A stretch of DNA of 64,000 nt, from positions 17,818,817 to 17,882,816 of the forward strand of contig CM039466.1 of the NCBI GenBank assembly GCA_022414725.1, written 5' to 3'. Shown here piece by piece: positions 31,016 to 41,569 of this stretch; positions within the stretch are counted from its first letter, which is position 1, and each line of letters begins with the position of its first letter. Source of the DNA: Microglena sp. YARC. Its lineage: Eukaryota > Chlorophyta > Chlorophyceae > Chlamydomonadales > Chlamydomonadaceae. The notes beneath the pieces were generated by a model. That model had not been told where the DNA came from. It did no database searches and saw only the letters and a program-made list of their open reading frames with translations. A program made the translations under genes and the position numbers.

Positions 31016-33744
31016 GTGAGTAATAGGGGTTAGGATTAATAGGACCCTATGTCATCAGGTCACACTGCTCCCAAGTGGGGAGTGAGCCACAGCAGTGGGA
31101 TAGAGTGAGTTATGGGGTGTATGATTTGAAGGGATATGGGGAGTTGTGGGTTTAATCTACTCTATATCCACTCCTTCTTGCTAATACTGACTGCAACCTC
31201 TCTCTATCCACTCTTTCTAACTGCACATGACTCAACCCTCTCAACCCTCTCTCTATCCACTCCTTCATGCTGCTACTGACTTTGAATTTAATGTAATTTA
31301 TTATTATTATTAATTTAATTCAATTTAATTAATCTAATTTATATCTACTCTGTCTTGCTACTCCTGACCTTATCCCCTCTCTATCCACTGCTCCTTTCTG
31401 CTACTCACTTTTAATTGTATCCACTTCTTCTTGCTGCATCGCACTCACCCCTCTCTCTATCCACTGCTCCATGCTGCTACTCACTTTTAATTGTATCCAC
31501 TTCTTCTTGCTGCATCGGACTCACCCCTCAACCCCCTGCCTCAACCCTCTCTCTATCCACTCCTCCAAAGTGCTCCTGTGTTTTGAATCCTTTCAATCTC
31601 AACATCGTCTTGCTAATACTGACTGCACCCTCTCTCTCTATCCACTCCTTCTTGCTGCATTGGACTTAACCCTCCTGACCATCTCTTTATCAAATCCTTC
31701 CTGCTTCACAGGACTTGACCCTCTCACCCCTCTCTCTATTTACTCCCCGCTGCTGGTACTAACTTTAAATTTAAATTGAAATTGTATCCGAGTTATGTGC
31801 CACTCTCAGGACGTGAAGTTAAGGACACCACTGCGTAAGCCGGATACTGATTTTGAATGTACTCTCAATCGATTCCTTCTTGCTACTACTGACTGCGTCC
31901 CCTCTCTCTATGCACTGCTCCATGCTTCTTGCTGCATGCAACTGAACCGACTTAACCCTCTCTCTCTATCCACTGCTCTCCGCTGACCTTTAATGTATTA
32001 TTTATTCTTTATTCACTGCTTCTTGCTTCTACTGACTGCACCCCCTCTCTCTATGCACTGCTCCATGCTTCTTGCTGCATGCAACTAAACTGGCTTAACC
32101 CTCTCTCTCTATCCTCTGCTCTCTGCTGACCTTTAATGTACTCTTTATTCACTGCTTCTTGCTTCTTCTGACTGCACCCTCTCTCTCTATCCACTGCTCT
32201 CTGCTCTCCGCTGACCTTCAATGTACTATTTATTCTTTATTCACTGCTTCTAGCTTCTACTGACTGCACCCTCTCTCTCTATCCACTGATCCATGCTTCT
32301 TGCTGCATGCAATTAAACCAACTCAACCCTCTCTCTCTATTCACTGTTCTCTGTGCTACTGACTTTTAATGTACTCTCTATCCACTGCTTCTTGCTGCAT
32401 CGGACTCAACCCTTTCAACCCCCCCTCTATCCACTACAGTGCTACTGATCTGTATTGTTCTCTCTATCCACTGCTTCTTGCTGCATCGGACTCAACCCTT
32501 TCAACCCTCCCTCTATCCACCACAGTGCTACTGATCTGTATTGTTCTCTCTATCCACAGCTTCTTGCTGCATCGGACTCAACCCTTTCAACCCCCCCTCT
32601 ATCCACCACAGTGCTACTGATCTGTATTGTTCTCTCTATCCACTGCTTCTTGCTGCATCGGACTCAACCCTTTCAACCCCCCCTCTATCCACCACAGTGC
32701 TACTGATCTGTATTGTTCTCTCTATCCACTGCTTCTTGCTGCATCGGACTCAACCCTTTCAACCCCCCCTCTATCCACCACAGTGCTACTGATCTGTATT
32801 GTTCTCTCTATCCACTGCTTCTTGCTGCATCGGACTCAACCCTTTCAACCCCCCCTCTATCCACCACAGTGCTACTGATCTGTATTGTTCTCTCTATCCA
32901 CTGCTTCTTGCTGCATCGGACTCAACTCTCTCAACCTCTCTCTCTATCCGCTGCTCTCTGCTGCTACTGAATTTGAATGTACTCTATATCCACTCCATCT
33001 TGCCACTACTGACTCAACCCTCTTTCTATCCACTGCTCTCTGCTGCTACTGAATTTGAATGTACTCTATATCCACTACGTCTTGCCACTACTGACTCAAC
33101 CCTCTCTATCCACTGCTGTGGGTATATGGATATATACACCCCCCCACACACACACACCTCTCAATCCACACCCACGCTCTACCCTCTCTTTTATCTACTA
33201 CAGTGCTACCTGATGGACACATCCACTTGGAAGCTAGTACCAGTATAGACCTCATACCCCCCAACCCCCACCCCACCCATCCCACCAACCACACACACAC
33301 CGCTCAATTCACACACACATCCAACCCTCTCTCTATCCACCACAGTGCTACCCTTATGGATACATCCACTTAGAAGCTAGTGCCAGCATGATCCAAAACT
33401 GCACTCTCTACCCGCTATGTATGCGCTGCATGCAACTCAACCCACATCCAACCCTCTCTCTATCCACCACAATGTTACCCTGATGGGTACATCCACTTGG
33501 AAGCTAGTACCAGCATAATACGAAACTACACTCTCTACCCACTATGTATGCGCTGCATGCAACTCCACCCACATCCAACCCTCTCTCTATCCACCACAAT
33601 GTTACCCTGATGGATACATCCACTTGGAAGCTAGTACCAGTATAGACCCCATACCCCCCTACCCCCACCCCACACACCCCACCACCCCCACGCACACACC
33701 TCTCAATCCACACACACATCCAACCCTCTCTCTATCCACCACAG
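31016..33744 (+). repeat. Intron R4/R5: R4 3'-part copy, CTCTATCCACTG repeats and 5'-part copies of R5
   Basis: A 3'-part copy of R4 (about 31036-31108, with donor) follows the exon. From 31,150 the intron is a degenerate repeat around CTCTCTATCCACTGCTTCTT. About 32,369-32,930 is a near-perfect 86 bp tandem array of about seven copies, each containing CCACCACAGTGCTAC, the same as the R5 acceptor. Four longer copies of R5's 5' part (GATGGATACATCCACTTGGA) lie near 33203, 33346, 33474 and 33600. ORFs of about 83 codons spaced 86 bp apart are repeat translations. Confidence 0.8.
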
Positions 33745-33840
33745 TGCTACCCTGATGGATATATTCACTTGGAGGCTAGTACCAGCATGGGAGGCAGCTT
33801 TAACGATGGCTCTCAAGATGTTTCGGTTGGACAGATGGAG
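33745..33840 (+). CDS. Gene 2 exon R5
   Basis: The exon follows a CTATCCACCACAG acceptor and ends ATGGAG/GTGAGA (phase 0 to 0, 32 codons). It encodes CYPDGYIHLEASTSMGGSFN and DGSQDVSVGQME. It is a short, polar, Ser/Gly-rich segment with no known domain. Phases fit R4 and R6. Confidence 0.6.
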
Positions 33841-34547
33841 GTGAGAGCTGTTTATAAGCCACACACACACACACACAAGTACACTACCCCCCCCCCCCCC
33901 CTCCCTATCCCATCCCCCCACACACACACATGCCGCACACGCGCACACACCATACACACACGACCCCTCCTCCCCCCACACACCACACCACCCCCCAGAC
34001 ACAAACACATACACACATACCCCCCCACCCACAACCACGACAACAACCACAACCACCACCCACCCACACAAGTATGCTACCACACACGCATAACCACCCC
34101 TGCACCTTGCCGCATGCAGCAGAACCTGATACCACCCAAAAGCGGCAGCCAAGACAATCAGCTCGAGTCATAACTGCTGCAACCAACCTACCCCCCCCCA
34201 CCCACCCACCCACCCCCACCCCCACCCCCCCCCACACGCACACAAGTATGGTACCACACACTCGCACACAAGTATGCTACCACACACACGCACATACACG
34301 CCACACAAGTATGCTACCACACACACACACACACACACAAGAATGCTACCACATATACACACACATACACACAAGTATGCTACCCCTCCCCCCCCCCCCC
34401 CCCCCACACCACACACACACACACACACACACATTAAGTATGGTACCACACACACACAAACACACACACACACACGCACACGCACACGCACACACACAAG
34501 TATGCTACCACACACACATAACCACCCCTGCATCTTCCCCCATGCAG
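33841..34547 (+). repeat. Intron R5/R6: AC and poly-C repeats with a partial R6 copy
   Basis: CACACA and poly-C tracts carry a repeated ACACAAGTATGCTACCACAC unit (about 34070, 34270, 34305, 34340, 34375 and 34495). A decayed copy of the 5' part of R6 (CATGCAGCAGAACC... to CAGCTCGAGTCA) lies at about 34114-34172 and contains a stop. Confidence 0.75.
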
Positions 34548-34761
34548 CAAAACCAGGCACCACCAGAAAGCGGGCAGCAAGACAACCAGCTTGAGTCACA
34601 ACTGCTTCAACCAACCTTCCCGCCTCACATACCACCCCAAGGGGACCTGGGGGACCCGGATTCCCTGGCCCACACCAATAGGCTTGCAAATGGGCATGTG
34701 GGTGGGAAGCTGCGAGCTTACCAGCAGCAACAGGAGATCATGGAGGCTGATCTCCATTCAG
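34548..34761 (+). CDS. Gene 2 exon R6: Gln-rich segment
   Basis: The exon follows a CCCCATGCAG acceptor and ends CCATTCAG/GTTGGT (phase 0 to 1). It encodes QNQAPPESGQQDNQLESQLL, a Pro-rich linker (QPTFPPHIPPQGDLGDPDSL), AHTNRLANGHVGGKLRAY, then QQQQEIMEADLHS. Low-complexity Gln-rich segments are common in transcription activators; that role is inference. It is followed downstream by dozens of copies of its 3' end, and the next exon is not visible before the assembly gap. Confidence 0.6.
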
Positions 34762-35005
34762 GTTGGTACTAAGTGCTAGGTGTAATCGTTTTTACTACCT
34801 CCACTCTCTTCTCTCTCTCTCTGGGGTCTGGGTCTGGGCCACCGGCCCGGGTCTGGGGCAGTCTGGGGCAGGGGCATGTGAGAAGAAAGCTACAAGCGTA
34901 CCAGTGCCAGGGGAGCATGCAGGCTGACCTCCATTCAGGTTGGTACTAGGTGCTGGGTGTAATCGTTTTTACTACCTCCACTCTCTTCTCTCTCTCTCTC
35001 TCTCT

Positions 35006-35036
<31 letters not shown>

Positions 35037-36677
35037 CTTTTGGGTCTGAAGCAGTCTGGCGTCTTGGGCAGGGGCATGTGAATGGGGAGGTGCTTGTGTA
35101 CCAGTGCCAACAGGAGATCATGGAGGCTGATCTCCATTCAGGTTGGTACTAAGTGCTAGGTGGATTCGTGTGAAGTACCGCCACTCTCTCCTTTCTCTCT
35201 CTGGGGTCTGGGTCTGGGCCTTGGGTCTTGGGCAGTCTGGGGTCAGAGGCAGGGGCATGTGAATTTGGAGGTGCAAGTTTACCAGGGGCATCTGAGCGGG
35301 AAGCTGTGAGCTTACCAGCAGTAGCTGGATGTTGTTGAAGCTGACCTCCACTCAGCTTGGTACGAGGTGCTAGGTGGATTCGTGTGAAGTACCGCCACTC
35401 TCTTCTTTCTCTCTCTGGGGTCTGGGTCTGGGCCTTGGGTCTTGGGCAGTCTGGGGTCAGAGGCAGGGGCATGTGAATTTGGAGGTGCAAGTTTACCAGG
35501 GGCATCTGAGCGGGAAGCTGTGAGCTTACCAGCAGTAGCTGGATGTTGTTGAAGCTGACCTCCACTCAGCTTGGTACGAGGTGCTAGGTGGATTCGTGTG
35601 AAGTACCGCCACTCTCTTCTTTCTCTCTCTGGGGTCTGGGTCTGGGCCTTGGGTCTTGGGCAGTCTGGGGTCAGAGGCAGGGGCATGTGAATTTGGAGGT
35701 GCAAGTTTACCAGGGGCATCTGAGCGGGAAGCTGTGAGCTTACCAGCAGTAGCTGGATGTTGTTGAAGCTGACCTCCACTCAGCTTGGTACGAGGTGCTA
35801 GGTGGATTCGTGTGAAGTACCGCCACTCTCTTCTTTCTCTCTCTGGGGTCTGGGTCTGGGGCTGTCTGGGGCAGGGGCATGTGAATGGGGAGGTGCAATT
35901 GTACCAGTGCCAGGGGGGCTTGGAGGCTGACCTCCACTCAGCTTGGTACTAGGTGCTAGGTGGATTCGTGTGAAGTACCGCCACTCTCTTCTTTTTCTCT
36001 CTGGGGTCTGGGTCTGGGCCTCCGGCCTGGGTCTGGGACTGTCTGGGGCAGGGGCATGTGAATGGGGAGATGCAAGTGTACCAGCAGCAACAAGATATCA
36101 TGGAGGCTGACCTCCACTCAGGTTGGCACTAGGTGGTAAGTGTAATCATTTTTAGTACCGCCACTTTCTTCTCTCTCTCTTGGGTCTGGGCCTAGGTCCT
36201 GGGTCTGGGGCAGGCGCATGTGAGCGGGAAGCTGCGAGCTTACCAGCAGCAGCAGGAGATCATGGAGGCTGATCTCCATTCAGGTTGGTACTAGGTGCTA
36301 GGATTTACTCGTTTTTACTACCTCCACTCTCTTCTCTCTCTCTCTGGGGTCTGGGTCTGGGCCACCGGCCTGGGTCTGGGACAATCTGGGGCAGGGGCAT
36401 GTGAGTGGGAAGCTTCAAGCGTACCAGTGCCAGGGGAGCATGCAGGCTGACCTCCACTCAGGTTGGTACTAGGTGCTAGGAGTAATCGTGTTCACGCCAC
36501 TCTCTACTTTCTCTCTCTCGGGTCTGGGGCAGTCTGGGGTCTGGGGCAGGGGCAGGGGTGTGTGAGCGGGTAGCTACGAGCGTACCAGCAGCAGCAGGAG
36601 ATCATGGAGGCTGATCTCCACTCAGAGTGGTATTAGGTGCTGGGTGTAATCGTTTTTACTACCTCCACTCTCTTCTC

Positions 36678-36733
<56 letters not shown>

Positions 36734-39700
36734 TTTGGGTCTGAAGCAGTCTGGCGTCTTGGGCAGGGGCATGTGAATGGGGAGGTTTTGTGTACCAGTG
36801 CCAACAGGAGATCATGGAGGCTGATCTCCATTCAGGTTGGTACTAAGTGCTAGGTGGATTCGTGTGAAGTACCGCCACTCTCTCCTTTCTCTCTCTGGGG
36901 TCTGGGTCTGGCCTTGGGTCTTGGGCAGTCTGGGTCAGAGGCAGGGGCCATGTGAATTTGGAGGTGCAAGTTTACCAGGGGCATCTGAGCGGGAAGCTGT
37001 GAGCTTTACCAGCAGTAGCTGGATGTTGTTTGAAGCTGACCTCCACTCAGCTTGGTACGAGGTGCTAGGTGGATTCGTGTGAAGTACCGCCACTCTCTTT
37101 CTCTCTCTGGGTCTGGGTCTGGGCCTTGGTTTGGGCAGTCTGGGTCAGAGGCAGGGGCATGTGAATTTGGAGTGCAAGTTTACCAGGGGCATCTGAGCGG
37201 GAAGCTGTGAGCTTACCAGCAGTAGCTGGATGTTGGTTGAAGCTGACCTTCCACTCAGCTTGGTACGAGGTGCTAGGTGGATTCGTGTGAAGTACCGCCA
37301 CTCTCTTCTTTCTCTCTCTGGGTCTGGGTCGGGCCTTGGGTCTTGGGCAGTCTGGGGTCAGAGGCAGGGGCATGTGAATTTTGGAGGTGCAAGGTTACCA
37401 GGGGCATCTGAGCGGGAAGCTGTGAGCTTACAGCAGTAGCTGGATGTTTGTTGAAGCTGACCTCCACTCAGCTTGGTACGAGGTGCTAGGTGGATTCGTG
37501 TGAAGTACCGGGACCACTCTCTTCTTTCTCTCTCTGGGTCTGGGTCTGGGCTGTCTGGGGCAGGGGCATTGTGAATGGGGAGGTGCAATTGTACCAGTGC
37601 CAGGGGGGCTTGGAGGCTGACCTCCACTCAGCTTGGTACTAGGTGCTAGTTGGATTCGTGTGAAGTACCGCCACTCTCTTCTTTTTCTCTCTGGGGTCTG
37701 GTCTGGCCTCCGGCCTGGGTCTGGGACTGTCTGGGGCAGGGGCATGTGAATGGGAGATGCAAGTGTACCAGCAGCAACAAATATCATGGAGGCTGACTCC
37801 ACTCAGGTTGGCACTAGGTGGTAAGTGTAATCATTTTTAGTACCGCCACTTTCTTCTCTCTCTCTTGGGTCTGGGCCTAGTCCTGGGTCCTGGGGCAGGC
37901 GCATGTGAGCGGGAAGCTGCGAGCTTACCAGCAGCAGCAGGGAGATCATGGAGGCTGATCTCCATTCAGGTTGTAACTAGGTGCTAGAGATTTACTCGTT
38001 TTTACTACCTCCACTCTCTTCTCTCTCTCTCTGGGGTCTGGGTCTGGGCCACCGGCCTGGGTCTGGGACAATCTGGGCAGGGGGCATGTGAGTGGGAAGC
38101 TTCAAGCGTACCAGTGCAGGGGAGCATGCAGGCTGACCTCACTCAGGTTGGTACTAGGTGCTAGGAGTAATCGTGTTCACAGCCACTCTCTCTACTTTCT
38201 CTCTCTCGGGTCTGGGGCAGTCTGGGGTCTGGGGCAGGGGCAGGGGTGTGTGAGCGGGTAGCTACGAGCGTACCAGCAGCAGCAGGAGATCATGGAGGCT
38301 GATCTCCACTCAGAGTGGTATTAGGTGCTGGGTGTAATCGTTTTTACTACTCCACTCTCTCTCTTCTCTCTCTCTCTCCTCTCTATATTATATATATATA
38401 TATTATATATATATATATATATAGTCTTTTGGGTCTGAAAGCAGTCTGGCGTCTTGGGCAGGGGCATGTGAATGGGGAGGTGCTTGTGTACCAGTGCCAA
38501 CAGGAGATCAATGGAGGCTGATCTCCATTCAGTTGGTACTAAGTCTCGCTATACCTAGGTGGATTCGTGTGAAGTACCGCCACTCTCTCCTTTCTCTCTC
38601 TGGGGTCTGGGTCTGGGGCCTTGGGTCTTGGGCAGTCTGGGGTCAGACCAGGGGCATGTGAATTTGGAGGTGCAAGTTTACCAGGGCATCTGAGCGCGGA
38701 AGCTGTGAGCTTACCAGCAGTAGCCTGGATGTTGTTGAAGCTGACCTCCACTCACGCTTGGTACGAGGTGCTAGGTGGATTCGTGTGAAGTACCTCCCCG
38801 CCACTCTCTCTTCTTTCTCTCTCTGGGGTCTGTGTCGGGCCTTGGGTCTTGCAGTCTGGGGTCAGATCCAGGCAGGGGCATGTGAATTTGGAGGTGCAAG
38901 TTTACAGGGCATCTGTGAGGCGGTGAAGCGTTGGAGCTTACCAGCAGTAGCTGGATGTTGTTGAAGCTGACCTCCTCCACCAGCTTGGTACGACGGTGCG
39001 AGGTGATTCGTGTGAGTTAGTACCTGCCATCTCTTCTCCCTTCTCTCTCTGGGGTCTGGGCTCTGCCGCCTTTGGTCTTGGGGCAGTCTGGGTCAGAGGC
39101 CAGGGCAATGTGAATTGTTGAAGTTGCAGTTACCTAGGGCATCTGAGCCGGAAGCTGATGCAGTTCAAGCATGTAGCTGGATTTGTCATCGTTTGAGAGC
39201 TGACCTCCCTACTCAGCTTCTATGGTACGAGGCTAGGTGGATTTCGTGGTGAAACCGAGAAGTACCGCCACTCTCTCTTCTTTCTCTCTCTGGGGTCTGG
39301 GTCTGGCTGATTCTGTGGGCGGGCATGTGAATGGGAGGTGCAATTGTACCAGCGCCAGGGGGCTGGAGGCTTGACCTCCACTCAAGCTTGAGTACTATAT
39401 GCTAGGGTGGACTTCGTGTTGCTCAAGCTTTACCCCCGCCACTCTCTTCCTTTTTTCTCTCTGGGGTCTGGTCTGAGGGCCCTCCGGCCGGTGGTACTGT
39501 ACTGGGTCTAGGCCCCAGGGCACGGCATTGAAATGGGGATCCCACAGAATGTCTGCAATCATAAAAAGCAAGTATTTCTTGTACCAGCACAGCAACAAAT
39601 TATATCATGGAGCCGGCTGACCTCCACTCACTGTTCTGGCACTAGTGTGGTAGTAGTAATCATTTTAGTCACCGCAACTTCTCCTTCTCTCTCTTTGGGT

Positions 39701-40569
39701 CTGGGCCTCAGGTCCTGTCTGCGGCATACGCGCTCATGTGAAGCGGGAAGCTGCGAGGTTCCTTACCAGCAAGGAGCGTGAGATACATGGAGGCTTGATC
39801 TCCATTTCCGCGTCTGCGGTACTAGGTGCGCTCAGGTTTTACTCGGTTCTCTACCTCCACTCCTCATTCTCTCTCTCATCTGGGGTCTGGGTCTTGTCGG
39901 GCGACCAGCCTGGGTCTGAGGAAATCTGGGGAGGCGCATGTTGATGTGGCGGTACCTTCAACGCTACCAGTGCCAGGGTCTCCAGCTGACCTCCACTCAG
40001 CGTATTGATGGTACTAGTGCCTAGGACGTAATGTGTCACGCCACTCCTCTACTTTCTCTTCTCGGGTCTGTGGCAGTCTGTTGGATTCTGGGGCGGGCAG
40101 GGGCTGGTCCTGAGCGTGGGCTACGAAGGCCGTACCGCAGCTCGAGCATTTCATGGAGGCTGTAATCTCATCAGGATGGTCTCTAGTTGCTGTGGTGTTA
40201 GACGTTTTATACCTCCATCTCTCTTCTTCTCTCTTCTCTCATCTATATATAATATATATTATATATATATCTTTTGGGTCTGAAGCAGCTCTGGGCTGTC
40301 TTTGGGCAGAGGCATGATTGAAGATGGGAGGTGCTTGTGTCACCAGTGCCAACCAGTGAGATATGGAGGCTGATCTCCATTCAGGTATACAGTACTTATT
40401 AGTGCTAGGGGATTCGTGTGAATCATTAGTTACGCCCCCATACTCTCCTGTTGTCTCTCTCTGGGAGTCTGGGTCTGGGCTCTGGGTCTGGAGTCTGGCG
40501 CACGCACGGTTCCTCCAGCTGGGCATGTAATTTTCTGGAGGTGCTTATGTTTCCAGGAGGCCTCTGACG
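34762..40569 (+). repeat. Array of R6 3'-end copies organised in a ~1.69 kb higher-order repeat
   Basis: Monomers of about 160-215 bp each contain a version of GGGGCATGTGAATGGGGAGG, the GAGGCTGACCTCCACTCAG end of R6, and a GTTGGTAC donor, then a GGGTCTGGGTCTGGG G/T-rich spacer. About nine monomers form a 1.69 kb unit; the marker TTTTGGGTCTGAAGCAGTCT starts near 35036, 36731, 38423 and 40270. Small indels are rare in the first unit, more common in the second and very common in the third (38,500-40,569). Some monomers retain open frames such as GHVNGEVLVYQCQQEIMEAD, but most have stops. Confidence 0.85.
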
Positions 40570-41569
40570 NNNNNNNNNNNNNNNNNNNNNNNNNNNNNNN
40601 NNNNNNNNNNNNNNNNNNNNNNNNNNNNNNNNNNNNNNNNNNNNNNNNNNNNNNNNNNNNNNNNNNNNNNNNNNNNNNNNNNNNNNNNNNNNNNNNNNNN
40701 NNNNNNNNNNNNNNNNNNNNNNNNNNNNNNNNNNNNNNNNNNNNNNNNNNNNNNNNNNNNNNNNNNNNNNNNNNNNNNNNNNNNNNNNNNNNNNNNNNNN
40801 NNNNNNNNNNNNNNNNNNNNNNNNNNNNNNNNNNNNNNNNNNNNNNNNNNNNNNNNNNNNNNNNNNNNNNNNNNNNNNNNNNNNNNNNNNNNNNNNNNNN
40901 NNNNNNNNNNNNNNNNNNNNNNNNNNNNNNNNNNNNNNNNNNNNNNNNNNNNNNNNNNNNNNNNNNNNNNNNNNNNNNNNNNNNNNNNNNNNNNNNNNNN
41001 NNNNNNNNNNNNNNNNNNNNNNNNNNNNNNNNNNNNNNNNNNNNNNNNNNNNNNNNNNNNNNNNNNNNNNNNNNNNNNNNNNNNNNNNNNNNNNNNNNNN
41101 NNNNNNNNNNNNNNNNNNNNNNNNNNNNNNNNNNNNNNNNNNNNNNNNNNNNNNNNNNNNNNNNNNNNNNNNNNNNNNNNNNNNNNNNNNNNNNNNNNNN
41201 NNNNNNNNNNNNNNNNNNNNNNNNNNNNNNNNNNNNNNNNNNNNNNNNNNNNNNNNNNNNNNNNNNNNNNNNNNNNNNNNNNNNNNNNNNNNNNNNNNNN
41301 NNNNNNNNNNNNNNNNNNNNNNNNNNNNNNNNNNNNNNNNNNNNNNNNNNNNNNNNNNNNNNNNNNNNNNNNNNNNNNNNNNNNNNNNNNNNNNNNNNNN
41401 NNNNNNNNNNNNNNNNNNNNNNNNNNNNNNNNNNNNNNNNNNNNNNNNNNNNNNNNNNNNNNNNNNNNNNNNNNNNNNNNNNNNNNNNNNNNNNNNNNNN
41501 NNNNNNNNNNNNNNNNNNNNNNNNNNNNNNNNNNNNNNNNNNNNNNNNNNNNNNNNNNNNNNNNNNNNN
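40570..41569. other. Assembly gap, exactly 1000 N
   Basis: A run of 1000 N, a conventional gap length, so the true size is unknown. It separates the R6-derived repeat from the 1.23 kb array, and the two sides need not be adjacent in the genome in the way drawn. The X-filled minus-strand ORFs spanning it are artefacts. Confidence 0.99.

Noticed and set aside
35118..37802. Minus-strand ORFs repeated every ~215 bp
   Set aside because: The conserved coding-like part lies on the plus strand (copies of the R6 end); the minus frames are shadows.
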